Origin: an uncultured Saprospiraceae bacterium
GTDB lineage: Bacteria; Bacteroidota; Bacteroidia; Chitinophagales; Saprospiraceae
DNA: 46,159 nucleotides
Direction of reading: 5' to 3'
Assembly (NCBI GenBank): GCA_937924495.1
Contig: CALDSS010000101.1
Coordinates: 1-46,159 of the forward strand
Both the position numbers and the translations under genes were made by a program. A model generated the notes under the pieces. It saw only the letters and a list, made by a program, of their open reading frames with translations. It was not told the origin of the DNA and made no database searches. Shown here in pieces: positions 24,535-33,084 of this stretch. Within the stretch, counting starts at the first letter, position 1. Every line of letters starts with the position of its first letter.

Positions 24535-25563
24535 TTTTGTTTCTATTTTTTTGTGGATTACAGAAAACCAAAGTGGTGGAATCAGTGCCATTAAAATAGA
24601 TCCTGGATAACCCGTCGGTAATTGAGGAGATTCTTTGAAGTGTCTCAAAATCTGATATTTACGACTGGCTTTGTAATGATGGTCAGAATGTCGAGTCAAC
24701 TCAAATAAAAAGATTCTTCCCATTGAGTGGCCACTATTCCAAGAGTGATGAGGTTGCACAGGTTCATATCGACCACTGGCAAGTTGATTTCTGAGAAGGC
24801 CATAATGTTCGATATAATTCACGGATTCTAACATTATGATACCACCAATGCCAATGATGATTGCAAAGATCATAATTGTCCATCCAAAGTAAAATCCAAC
24901 CAATATTAAATAGGCAATTTGAATGAGCTGAAACCATATCATTTCATTTTTCCAATGAAAGGAAGAAAGACCTAACCTTTTCAAGCGACGCTTTTCAAGT
25001 TCCCATGCTTCTTTATACACTCCAAAAATTGAACGAGGCAGAAAAGTATAAATCATTTCTCCATACCGTGCCGTTGAAGGATCTTTGGGCGTTGCGACGT
25101 TTTTATGGTGCCCCAAATTATGCTCATTTGTAAAATGAAGGTAAAGATTAGGAAGCAAAAGCAAACGTGCCATCAGTAACTCGTACCAGGTATTTCGATG
25201 TCCCAATTCATGAGCGATATTAATTCCAAAAGTGCCGAGGAAAATACCCATTCCGATTGTCATCCCAGCCAATTCATAAGTAGCAAGACCAGCTTGAGAA
25301 ATCGTTGAAAAATACATCCAAGTCATGCCCAGAACAATAGGTAAATGAATGTAGAGCAGCAGGTCGAAAATAAAAAGATTCGAACGCGTTTCTTCCTCCT
25401 CTTCAGGAGTATTGGCTGTATTAATTGGTAAGATCAATTCAAGAAATGGAAGTAAAAAAAACGCTTCAATAATAAATGCATAGCTCCACCAGCCACCCCA
25501 TTTTAAACCCAAATACATCAACAAGGGGCCGCTGTATGCAAATAAATATTTCATGTCTTTCAT
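24532..25563 (-). CDS. alkB: AlkB-type membrane alkane/fatty-acid monooxygenase
   Basis: The 343-residue integral membrane di-iron protein carries the full AlkB histidine set: HELGH (118-122), EHNLGHH (147-153), NYIEHYGL and LTRHSDHH. Six or so hydrophobic segments surround these. Such enzymes use O2 and rubredoxin electrons to hydroxylate terminal methyl groups of alkanes, alkyl chains or fatty acids. It is a little shorter than well-studied AlkB (about 400). The ATG at 25563 is chosen because the longer frame overlaps rnhB and adds a non-membrane stretch. It starts 19 nt after rnhB. No rubredoxin gene is in the window, so the substrate is open. Confidence 0.85.
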   Translation of the reverse strand: MKDMKYLFAYSGPLLMYLGLKWGGWWSYAFIIEAFFLLPFLELILPINTANTPEEEEETRSNLFIFDLLLYIHLPIVLGMTWMYFSTISQAGLATYELAGMTIGMGIFLGTFGINIAHELGHRNTWYELLMARLLLLPNLYLHFTNEHNLGHHKNVATPKDPSTARYGEMIYTFLPRSIFGVYKEAWELEKRRLKRLGLSSFHWKNEMIWFQLIQIAYLILVGFYFGWTIMIFAIIIGIGGIIMLESVNYIEHYGLLRNQLASGRYEPVQPHHSWNSGHSMGRIFLFELTRHSDHHYKASRKYQILRHFKESPQLPTGYPGSILMALIPPLWFSVIHKKIETK

Positions 25564-25582
25564 TTGTTGAATATTATTATTT

Positions 25583-26191
25583 TTATTCAAAAAGATTTCC
25601 TTGTTTGGCGATGGGGAGCAATCGAAAAGATTTGCGGTGATGCGGAGTGACACCAAAATTTTGAATAGCGGCTCGATGTGCCTGTGTTGGATACCCTTTG
25701 TTAGAATCCCAAAAATACTCAGGATGTTTCATAGCCAGTCCTTTCATATAATCATCTCGATACGTTTTGGCTAAAATTGATGCAGCTGCAATTGAGGCAT
25801 ATTTTCCATCTCCTTTTACCACACATTCATGAGGAGTATCATGATATGGATTGAATCTATTGCCATCAATCAATAAAAGTTCTGGTCGAATCTTTAACTG
25901 ATCAATTGCTCGATGCATAGCTAAAAAGGAGGCATTGAGAATGTTGACCTTGTCAATCTCGCGAGGAGAAACAATTCCCACTGCCCAAGAAATTGCTTCC
26001 TTTTCGATTATTGGCCGAAGCTCATATCTGTTCTTTTCCGTGAGTTGCTTGGAGTCGTTGAGCAATTCATTTGAAAAGTTTTTAGGTAAAATCACAGCAG
26101 CTGCATATACGGCTCCAGAAAGGCAGCCTCTTCCTGCTTCGTCGCAACCAGCTTCTATTTTGTTTTTATTAGAAAAAAATGAATACAACAT
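25583..26191 (-). CDS. rnhB: Ribonuclease HII
   Basis: The 202-residue protein matches RNase HII. It has [13 protein letters not shown] (D17 and E18 of the catalytic tetrad), LLIDGN (D109) and [22 protein letters not shown] with the last catalytic Asp. The enzyme cuts RNA in RNA-DNA hybrids, mainly at misincorporated ribonucleotides. The length is normal for the family. It is upstream of the alkB-like gene in the same direction and probably shares its transcript. Confidence 0.92.
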   Translation of the reverse strand: MLYSFFSNKNKIEAGCDEAGRGCLSGAVYAAAVILPKNFSNELLNDSKQLTEKNRYELRPIIEKEAISWAVGIVSPREIDKVNILNASFLAMHRAIDQLKIRPELLLIDGNRFNPYHDTPHECVVKGDGKYASIAAASILAKTYRDDYMKGLAMKHPEYFWDSNKGYPTQAHRAAIQNFGVTPHHRKSFRLLPIAKQGNLFE

Positions 26192-26295
26192 TACCCTAAC
26201 ATCCTTTTTTTATGCAGCAACTTCTTTATATATTTGTATAGCATGGCAAACTTATGTCGTTTATACCCTGAATAGAGCCATTTAATAACCCATAC

Positions 26296-26868
26296 ATGCA
26301 ACACAACACTACTTTACTAACAATTTTGATTCTGTTAATTAGCATATTTTGCTATTCTCAATCGCAAATTACAGAAATTAATGGAAGAAAAATTGAAATT
26401 CTGGAGGATGGAACTTGGCGGTTCATCGTAGAAGAACCAAAAGAAAGAGAAGAACTAACTTGCAAAGATGTTATCTCTATGAATTATGATCCTCAAGATT
26501 ATAGTTTGAAGTTCAATACAGAACCTATCATATCAGATCAATTAACATTTTATTGGAAATTAGATAAACCCTCTGGTCTAACCCTTTTTTTGAGAGCCAG
26601 CGGATTTAATTGTACCAAAAATGGTGAGGAATACATCTTCTATTTTGAAAATGATATTATTGTTTTAGAAAACGTTGTTTCAGATAATTGTTTGGGATAT
26701 GCAGGATTTAAGCCCACGGGAGGAGACTTAATATCGTTCAAGAATAGGAAATTAAAAAGAATCAAAATTCCGCTAAAGGATAAAAAAGTAACCAAAACCC
26801 TTGACCCTAAAATTTCCAAAGATTTTTTATTTCAATGTGGTTGTATTAGCAAGGTAGAATTAAACTGA
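26296..26868 (+). CDS. Secreted protein of unknown function
   Basis: The 190-residue protein has a signal peptide (MQHNTTLLTILILLISIFCYSQS). The mature chain opens ITEINGRKIEILEDGTWRF; the EDGTW(R/K)F turn occurs in many small Bacteroidota exported proteins. Four or five cysteines (C58, FNCTKNG, DNCLGY, FQCGC) may pair in the periplasm. The rest is beta-rich. I do not recognise a family. It is divergent from rnhB across about 100 bp. Confidence 0.65.
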   Translation: MQHNTTLLTILILLISIFCYSQSQITEINGRKIEILEDGTWRFIVEEPKEREELTCKDVISMNYDPQDYSLKFNTEPIISDQLTFYWKLDKPSGLTLFLRASGFNCTKNGEEYIFYFENDIIVLENVVSDNCLGYAGFKPTGGDLISFKNRKLKRIKIPLKDKKVTKTLDPKISKDFLFQCGCISKVELN

Positions 26869-26908
26869 ATTTAATTCGCACTCTATGCGTTTTTCAGAAG
26901 AGAATTCT

Positions 26909-26916
26909 CATCTTTG
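26909..26916 (+). promoter_or_regulatory. -7-like element before the alkaline phosphatase gene
   Basis: CATCTTTG is one base off TAnnTTTG and lies 21 nt before the ATG at 26938. Its final TTG coincides with an alternative in-frame start codon, which argues against using that codon. Confidence 0.3.
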
Positions 26917-26937
26917 AAAAAATATAGGTCTGTCTCC

Positions 26938-28053
26938 ATGAAAAATCAAGTTCTCCTTTCCTTCTTCTTCTTGCTATTTTTTGGTTGTAATAAATACACC
27001 CCACCTGCCAAACCCAATCTGAAATCAGAGATTGGTAAAACACCTAAAAACATCATCCTAATGATTGGTGATGGAATGGGGATTAGCCAAATTACTGCGG
27101 GGATGTACATCAATGGTAACAAACTTAATCTTGAAAGAATCAAATCCATTGGTCTGCATAAGTCTTATGCTTCCAATAATTTAGTAACGGACTCCGCAGC
27201 CGGTGCTACTGCTTTTGCGTCAGGAGTGAAAACTTACAATGGGGCAATTGGAGTAGATGCTGACACGACTTCAGTTCCTACCATTTTGGAAAATTTAAAG
27301 GCTGAAGGATACGCAACGGGTTTGGTGGCCACTTCGACCATTGTGCATGCAACGCCTGCTTCCTTTTTCTCGCATGTGAAAAGTCGGAAAATGTATGAAG
27401 ATATTGCGGATGCCTTTTTAGATGGTACAGTTGATTTTTTCGTTGGCGGAGGACTAAAATTTTTCAATGCCAGAGAAAAAGATGATAGAGATTTAATTGC
27501 CGAATTAGAAGCTAAGGGTTATCAAATGGGTAGTTATTTCGATGAAGATTTTAGTACAATAAAAATAGATAAAACTAAAAAGTTCGGATACCTCACTGCC
27601 AGTAAAGATCCATTGACCGTAGAACAAGGAAGAAAATATCTCACTCCGGCAACTGAAAAAGCAATTGATTATCTCAATGGAAAATCAGAAAAAGGTTTCT
27701 TTTTGATGGTCGAAGGTTCGCAAATAGATTGGGGTGGACATGCCAATAATACCAACTACATTATCAATGAAATGATTGATTTCGATAAGACTATCGGAAA
27801 GGTTTTGGATTTTGTTGAAAAAGACGGCGAGACACTTTTGATAATTACTGCTGACCACGAGACAGGCGGTTTCGCGCTGAATATTGGCTCTACGATGGAT
27901 ACCATCAAAGGTGCATTCACTTCTGATTATCATACGGCTGCGCTCATTCCTGTTTTCGCAAAAGGGCCAGGGGAGGAGCTTTTCAAAGGCATTTATGAAA
28001 ACACCGCCATCTTTGATAAAATGGAAGAATTGACTGCCAATCGACTTCCGTAG
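26938..28053 (+). CDS. phoA: Alkaline phosphatase lipoprotein
   Basis: The 371-residue protein has a lipoprotein signal (LLFFGC, C17). The complete alkaline-phosphatase site follows: IGDGMG with metal ligand D45, TDSAAGATA with nucleophile S86, HATPASFFSH, EGSQIDWGGHAN, TADHETGG, and the final His in TSDYHTA. It hydrolyses phosphate monoesters at the cell envelope, presumably to recover phosphate. At 371 residues it lacks the large crown insertions of some homologues. The ATG at 26938 is preferred over an upstream TTG, which lies in a promoter-like box. The stop is 7 bp from the convergent DUF2891 gene. Confidence 0.92.
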   Translation: MKNQVLLSFFFLLFFGCNKYTPPAKPNLKSEIGKTPKNIILMIGDGMGISQITAGMYINGNKLNLERIKSIGLHKSYASNNLVTDSAAGATAFASGVKTYNGAIGVDADTTSVPTILENLKAEGYATGLVATSTIVHATPASFFSHVKSRKMYEDIADAFLDGTVDFFVGGGLKFFNAREKDDRDLIAELEAKGYQMGSYFDEDFSTIKIDKTKKFGYLTASKDPLTVEQGRKYLTPATEKAIDYLNGKSEKGFFLMVEGSQIDWGGHANNTNYIINEMIDFDKTIGKVLDFVEKDGETLLIITADHETGGFALNIGSTMDTIKGAFTSDYHTAALIPVFAKGPGEELFKGIYENTAIFDKMEELTANRLP

Positions 28054-28060
28054 CAAAAGA

Positions 28061-29170
28061 CTATTGCGAGGCCAATGCTTGCAAAGCAAAGGAGGCCAGC
28101 CAATGCGACCCTGCATAACTATCACCCGCCAGATTGGGTAAAGATTTATAGACATGGCTGTTGCCGATACTTCTGAGGTGCTGATAATCGCTTCCCAATG
28201 AAGCAATCGGATAAAGGCACCATGCTCTACTAAAATTCAATCCATCCAAATGAACCAACTTGCCATCCGTTCGGTCAATGATTTCTCCTTCAGGTAATTT
28301 GAAATCAGGATTGGTGATTTCAGGTAGAAAGTCCGAAAGCCAACTTTGAAATTCTTCTTTACCTAAAACCAATCGCATTAGATTCGCTTCTTCCAAACAC
28401 GGCGACAAAAAATCAAACCCACTTGGTTCCCATCTGATGGGACAATTTTTATCGTTTAGATAAAATTCTTTCGCTCTGCTTTTGATAAGATTGGCGAGTT
28501 TTTCGTTGCCCAGTTCATTGGCGTATTCGAGTGGGAAGGTGAGACCAAATGCTGTATTTGTATGTTCTCCAACTCGAATAGGATATTTCAGTTTGGGTAA
28601 AAAATCTATGTATTTTTCTACCATTAGATCGGTGAGGGGTTGAAGATTTTTCTCCAATTTTCGCGCAAGCGGATCGTCCCAAGTATGTAACTCAAGTGCT
28701 AATTTTAGCGCCCATGACCAGCCATAAGTCCTTTCAAATGATTTGTTGGTTTTTGGGTCGAAATACTTGACTTCTGCTAAAATATTCTCAACAGTGATGT
28801 TTTTTTGCAACCCCATAACTATGCTATCTCTGATAGGAATTTCTGGAAACTCCTTTAGAATTTTTACCAACATCCAATGTCCATGTACGGCTGAGTGCCA
28901 ATCAAAACAGCCATAAAAAGCAGGGTGCAATTCACGAGGTGTTTTTAGATCTTTTTCACTACCCAAGGTCTGCCCTAATTTATAAGGAAATTCCTGATGC
29001 ATGCAATGCAATGGCAATCGAGCCAAGTTTATAGCTTGCTGTTCGGTAAGTTCGATTTTTTCAATCAATTGATTATCAGTGTTTTGTATGGCGTTTGAAG
29101 ACGTAGTTTGTTCTGGTTCACAACCAGATAAAAGAAATAAAAGAAGCAATATTTGGATAGCAAATTTCAT
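28061..29170 (-). CDS. DUF2891 lipoprotein at the end of the pxp operon
   Basis: The 369-residue protein has a lipoprotein signal (LLLLFLLSGCEPEQ). The DUF2891 domain is recognisable by ARLPLHCMHQEFPYKL, HPAFYGCFDWHSAVHGHWML and GEHTNTAFGLTFPLEYA. It is helical and rich in conserved Trp, His and Asp, looking like an (alpha/alpha)-barrel enzyme, but the family has no assigned reaction known to me. It begins 14 nt after pxpC in the same direction, so it is probably co-transcribed with the 5-oxoprolinase genes. That is its main clue: an exported partner in handling N-terminally blocked or pyroglutamyl compounds is possible but speculative. Confidence 0.8.
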   Translation of the reverse strand: MKFAIQILLLLFLLSGCEPEQTTSSNAIQNTDNQLIEKIELTEQQAINLARLPLHCMHQEFPYKLGQTLGSEKDLKTPRELHPAFYGCFDWHSAVHGHWMLVKILKEFPEIPIRDSIVMGLQKNITVENILAEVKYFDPKTNKSFERTYGWSWALKLALELHTWDDPLARKLEKNLQPLTDLMVEKYIDFLPKLKYPIRVGEHTNTAFGLTFPLEYANELGNEKLANLIKSRAKEFYLNDKNCPIRWEPSGFDFLSPCLEEANLMRLVLGKEEFQSWLSDFLPEITNPDFKLPEGEIIDRTDGKLVHLDGLNFSRAWCLYPIASLGSDYQHLRSIGNSHVYKSLPNLAGDSYAGSHWLASFALQALASQ

Positions 29171-29184
29171 TAGATTGACATTTT

Positions 29185-30054
29185 TTACAAAGATACTATT
29201 TCGAAAAAGATTTCATCCCCTGCTTTCATTTGTGCTAATTTATTGATGTCATCACCTAGCACATGAGCAATGCGTGGATAGCCGCCCGTAGTTTGTGCAT
29301 CGCGCATCAAAATTGCCAAATGCCCAGAGTTGGTAACCTGAATAGTTCCTGGCAAAACACCAGAGGAAATTAATTCATTTTTTTGTTTATAGTTCTTAAA
29401 ACCTTTTGTTAGATTATAGCCCATTCGGTTGGAGTTGGGTGCAATTTTAAAATCTGTTTTTAAAAAATGGTCGATCTGTTTTTTTGAAAAATTATCAAAT
29501 TCTGGGCCTTTCCAAACTTTTATTTTTTGGGAATTATGAAAAGTAGATCGATATTTTTCGGGGTAGATTTTTTTTGAAACTGAAGTAGAAGGAAGACCTT
29601 CAATTGAATCTCCGTTTTTTAAAACCAAAGCTGGAGTTAAGTTCCCAAAGGCAGAAAAACTTCCGAGCCAAGGTTTTAAGTTGAAGGTTCCGTTGAAAGC
29701 AAGGTAGGCACGAGAACCTGAAACGGCCTTTCCAAAAGAAATTATGGAAGGCTTTTTAATGGAGATTGTTTGCCATGTAGAGATGGGTTTATTATTGAGC
29801 CTTGGTGATAGATTCGCGCCAGTGATGGCAATTTGACATTTACCGGAAATAGAAATTTCTGTTCCAGAAAGTGTAATTTCTAACACTGGATTGTCATCAG
29901 GTTTTTCAACCAGTTGATTTGCAATTGTAGCTGATTTGAGATCCATTGCGCCGCTGATCGGAATCCCTTGTTCCAGAAATCCAAACCTTCCTGCGTCCTG
30001 AATGGTCACAGAAAACGGAGATTTAACTATCTGAAATTTAACCAAATTGCTCAT
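29185..30054 (-). CDS. pxpC: 5-oxoprolinase subunit C
   Basis: The 289-residue protein belongs to the biotin-dependent carboxyltransferase (KipA/PxpC) family. It opens with VTIQDAGRFGFLEQGIPISGAMD and has the SNRMGYNLTKG and TVSNSGHLAILMRDAQTTGGYPRIA-like signatures (here VTNSGHLAILMRDAQTTGG). With PxpA and PxpB it hydrolyses 5-oxoproline to glutamate using ATP. Its ATG overlaps the pxpB stop by one base (TAATG), showing tight coupling. Confidence 0.9.
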   Translation of the reverse strand: MSNLVKFQIVKSPFSVTIQDAGRFGFLEQGIPISGAMDLKSATIANQLVEKPDDNPVLEITLSGTEISISGKCQIAITGANLSPRLNNKPISTWQTISIKKPSIISFGKAVSGSRAYLAFNGTFNLKPWLGSFSAFGNLTPALVLKNGDSIEGLPSTSVSKKIYPEKYRSTFHNSQKIKVWKGPEFDNFSKKQIDHFLKTDFKIAPNSNRMGYNLTKGFKNYKQKNELISSGVLPGTIQVTNSGHLAILMRDAQTTGGYPRIAHVLGDDINKLAQMKAGDEIFFEIVSL

Positions 30055-30725
30055 TACTTTTTATAGTTGTCAAACTCCTTTTTTGAAACAGGGTAGAACT
30101 GAACTTGGTCTCCTGTTTTAAAGTAAAAAGGTTGCTCTTTTTTTACATCAAAAACCTCCACAGGAGTACGACCAATTATCTGCCATCCGCCTGGTGATTC
30201 CATTGGATAAATACCGGTTTGCAGACCTGCCAATCCAACCGAACCTTTTTCTACTCGCTTTCGCGGAATGTCTTTTCTTTTCGTGAAAAGTTGTTTGGGC
30301 ACAGAACCTAAATAGGCAAAGCCAGGCAAAAATCCCATCATGTAAACTTGAAAAATTTGGGAGGTGTGCAATTCGATTATTTCTTCTTTTGAAAGATTGG
30401 TTTGATTGGTAACTTCTTGAATATCAATTGAATAGGTTGGCGCGTAGCAGACAGGAATTTTATGTAAAATTGGATTTTCTTTTTCGGAATTTGCTTGTTG
30501 TACTTTCAGTGCAAGTACTCTTTTTTTTAGTTTTGAAAAAGTCGTTTTGGATTTGGAATAGCCAATGGTCAGCGAGCAGAAAGCAGGAATCATAAATTCG
30601 ATCTCTGGAAAATATGCTGCTGCTATTTGTTTTTGAAGTTGCGTGACTTTTCTATTGATTTCTGGAGAAATTGATTGCTCAAAATTCACTAGCAAAGCAC
30701 TGTCTCCTAAAGGAAAAATTTTCAT
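30054..30725 (-). CDS. pxpB: 5-oxoprolinase subunit B
   Basis: The 223-residue protein matches KipI/PxpB: GDSALLVNFEQSISPEIN at the start, HKIPVCYAPTYSIDIQEV in the middle and YMMGFLPGFAYLGSVP, the family hallmark, followed by RKRVEKGSVGLAGLQTGIYPMESPGGWQIIGRTP. It forms the ATP-using complex with PxpC. The start overlaps the pxpA stop by 4 nt (ATGA), and the stop overlaps the pxpC start. Confidence 0.92.
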   Translation of the reverse strand: MKIFPLGDSALLVNFEQSISPEINRKVTQLQKQIAAAYFPEIEFMIPAFCSLTIGYSKSKTTFSKLKKRVLALKVQQANSEKENPILHKIPVCYAPTYSIDIQEVTNQTNLSKEEIIELHTSQIFQVYMMGFLPGFAYLGSVPKQLFTKRKDIPRKRVEKGSVGLAGLQTGIYPMESPGGWQIIGRTPVEVFDVKKEQPFYFKTGDQVQFYPVSKKEFDNYKK

Positions 30726-31480
30726 CCGAATGCTTGTTTTTGAATTCCGTTTTTATCGAAAATTTTATTCAGATGAAGTAAGATTTCAAGTGCATTTGGA
30801 TTGTCTCCATGGATGCAAAAACTTTGGGCATGGATTGCGATGAATTGCCCATCAACGGTTGCTACCTTCTGATTTTGAATCATATTTAAAATTTGCTGGC
30901 CTGCATCTTCCGGCACTTCAATCTTCGAACCTTTCCGACCTCTCGAAACCAATTTTCCTTTCTCATTATATCTCCGATCGATGAATGCTTCAGCAATGAA
31001 TTTCATTTGAAAATCTTGACAGACTTTTTCGACATGGCTTCCCGCCAATCCCATAAAATAGACTTTGGGTGCAATGGACTTTACTGCTTCCGCTACATGT
31101 TGGGCTTCTTCAATATTATTCGCAATTGAATTGTATAAAGCACCATGTGGTTTTACATGTTGCAATTTTCCGCCTTTGCTTTCTACCAAAGTTTTTAGTG
31201 CTGCCACTTGATATTTGATAATGGACTGTAACTCCTCTTTTTTCAAAATCATCTTTCTTCTACCAAAACCTTGAAGGTCAGGATAGCTTGGATGAGCACC
31301 AATCGCTACGCCATTTTCCAATGCCAAGTCAATCGTATTTTCGATATGGTATGGGTCGCCTCCATGAAAGCCACAGGCAATATTCGCTGAGGTGACTTGA
31401 GGCAAGAGCAAGGCATCATTGCCAACCTGAAAGTTGCCAAAGCTTTCTCCCATATCGCAGTTGATGTCAATTGTACTCAT
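30722..31480 (-). CDS. pxpA: 5-oxoprolinase subunit A (LamB/YcsF family)
   Basis: The 252-residue protein is a LamB/YcsF member with the signatures IDINCDMGESFG, SANIACGFHGGDP, GAHPSYPDLQGFGRR and VKPHGALYN. PxpA catalyses the ring-opening part of 5-oxoproline hydrolysis together with PxpBC. The ATG at 31480 is preferred over a GTG one codon earlier because it overlaps the TGA of the transporter gene by one base (TGATG), giving translational coupling. Confidence 0.93.
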   Translation of the reverse strand: MSTIDINCDMGESFGNFQVGNDALLLPQVTSANIACGFHGGDPYHIENTIDLALENGVAIGAHPSYPDLQGFGRRKMILKKEELQSIIKYQVAALKTLVESKGGKLQHVKPHGALYNSIANNIEEAQHVAEAVKSIAPKVYFMGLAGSHVEKVCQDFQMKFIAEAFIDRRYNEKGKLVSRGRKGSKIEVPEDAGQQILNMIQNQKVATVDGQFIAIHAQSFCIHGDNPNALEILLHLNKIFDKNGIQKQAFG

Positions 31481-32688
31481 CACAAAAATTTGAAAGCTGA
31501 AAGAATGCCTTTTAATCCTAATCCAACTGTAATTAAAATCACGATGAGGCCAAAAATATTGGTAATCAATGAATTTGTATGTTTCCCTAAAATGGTTTTA
31601 TCATTCATGATCCATAATAATAGGATAGAAATGATTGGAAGTAAAAGTCCATTGGTCACCTGTGCAAATAAAATAACTGAGGTTGGTTTGAAACCTAGCG
31701 AAGCGAAAATTAAACCGCTCAGCAAGACAAAAATCCAAATAATTCTGAATCGTTTGCCACGCATAGATTCATTCCAATCTAAAATTTCGGAAGTAGCAAA
31801 GGCTGCTGAAAGCGGAGCCGTAATTGAGGAGGAAAGTCCTGCAGCTAAAAATCCAAAGGCAATAAAATTCTTTGACCAATCTCCCATTATTGGTTGTAAT
31901 TGTAGTGAAAGATCTTTTGCCGAATTAATCGTTTGATTGGTTCCGTCGAATGCAGCGGCGGCGGTGATCAATATTGCTGCCGTGATAATTCCGCCCAGAG
32001 CGACTGAGAGAATGGTGTCTAACCGAGCATCTTGGATATGAGTTGGCGAATCCCATTTTTTATTTACAGAAGAAGCGTGTAGAAAAAGATTGTAAGGGAC
32101 AACGGTAGTGCCAATCAATCCTATCACTAACAATAAACCATTTTCCGGTAAGGTTGGTGTAAATAATCCATTTAAAACTGCACTTAAATCAGGTTTGAGG
32201 GCAATGGCAGTTATCAAAAAGACAAATCCCATTATAACAACTAAGCCAACCAGAAATTTTTCTATCAATTTAAAACGCCCAGTAAAAAGCAATGAGAATG
32301 CAATCGTACCTACAAAAAGAATAACTGGATTAAAAGAAGTGTCCGCTTTCCAGTCAAAACCCCAGGCAGCGCCAGTGATATTTCCAGCTTCATACGCAGC
32401 ATTCCCAATGAGAATAGCTCCAATTATCAAAAAAGAAATCAAATAAAAGCCCCATTTGGTTTTTACCTTTTTTCTCACGGCTATACCAATGCCCATTTGT
32501 CCAGCTACTCCCAATCTTGCAGTCATTTCTTGTAAGACAATGCAAGCAATAGTCGAAAAAAGAATTGCCCACAATAGCGAATATCCATACCCCGCTCCTG
32601 CTAGTGTAGCAGTAGTAATTGTTCCGGGGCCAATAAATGCGGCAGCTACCATGGCTCCTGGCCCAATTGATTTTAACCGTTCAAACAT
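31480..32688 (-). CDS. Non-canonical Nramp-family transporter in the pxp operon
   Basis: The 402-residue protein has about 11 TM helices and the Nramp fold, with IGPGAMVAAAFIGPGTITTATLAGAGYGYSLLW as its first helix. In canonical Nramp proteins this helix has DPGN, whose Asp and Asn bind the metal. Here it reads GPGT (residues 20-23, 32620-32631). The sixth-helix Met-Pro-His motif reads VPYN (32089-32100). Losing these ligands argues against Mn2+/Fe2+ transport. The stop codon overlaps the pxpA start, so it is the first gene of the 5-oxoprolinase operon and could import 5-oxoproline or a related compound. That substrate is inferred from position only. Confidence 0.85.
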   Translation of the reverse strand: MFERLKSIGPGAMVAAAFIGPGTITTATLAGAGYGYSLLWAILFSTIACIVLQEMTARLGVAGQMGIGIAVRKKVKTKWGFYLISFLIIGAILIGNAAYEAGNITGAAWGFDWKADTSFNPVILFVGTIAFSLLFTGRFKLIEKFLVGLVVIMGFVFLITAIALKPDLSAVLNGLFTPTLPENGLLLVIGLIGTTVVPYNLFLHASSVNKKWDSPTHIQDARLDTILSVALGGIITAAILITAAAAFDGTNQTINSAKDLSLQLQPIMGDWSKNFIAFGFLAAGLSSSITAPLSAAFATSEILDWNESMRGKRFRIIWIFVLLSGLIFASLGFKPTSVILFAQVTNGLLLPIISILLLWIMNDKTILGKHTNSLITNIFGLIVILITVGLGLKGILSAFKFL

Positions 32689-32827
32689 AGATTAAAGGTA
32701 AGCAATAGGATTATTTTCAAAAAATGTCTATCAATAAACTTCCTTGCATTAAGGAATCGATTTTTTTTAAAAAAACGCATGGAAGGTTTCTTTGAATTAA
32801 CATATAATTTAGATATTCGTAATCTAT

Positions 32828-32867
32828 TAACGATTTACAGGCAGCGTAATCTACCCTGTTTACGTTA
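32828..32867. promoter_or_regulatory. Inverted repeat upstream of susC
   Basis: TAACG (32828-32832) and ACAGG (32837-32841) are mirrored by CCTGT (32855-32859) and CGTTA (32863-32867), giving a 40-bp dyad that could be an operator. It lies in the 396-bp gap before susC. That gap also holds the palindrome GCATATATGC (32915-32924) and a small ATGCT/AGCAT hairpin (32921-32937), and no gene. No sigma or anti-sigma gene adjoins this locus. Confidence 0.3.
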
Positions 32868-33084
32868 GGAAATCATAACAAAATCTTAAACCAACTTAAA
32901 TCTAATACGCCCATGCATATATGCTATCCCTTAGCATCATCAATAGGAAATTTGGGTAATAATCGAATATTTAAGTCAGTATAGAATAATGCATTGTAAT
33001 GATGCACTTCAATTTTAAAACAAAGTCGAACTTAAATTAGTCGCGTTCAGACTTTCAATTTTTTAACTTAAATCATAACCTGTT

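Noticed and set aside
31397-31936. 179-codon plus-strand frame opposite pxpA and the transporter
   Set aside because: It lies antisense to two well-supported genes, and its translation is the mirror of transmembrane coding sequence.
32689-33084. FecIR-type sigma/anti-sigma genes driving susC
   Set aside because: The gap has no coding frame, and the SusC protein lacks the STN domain that would contact such a system.
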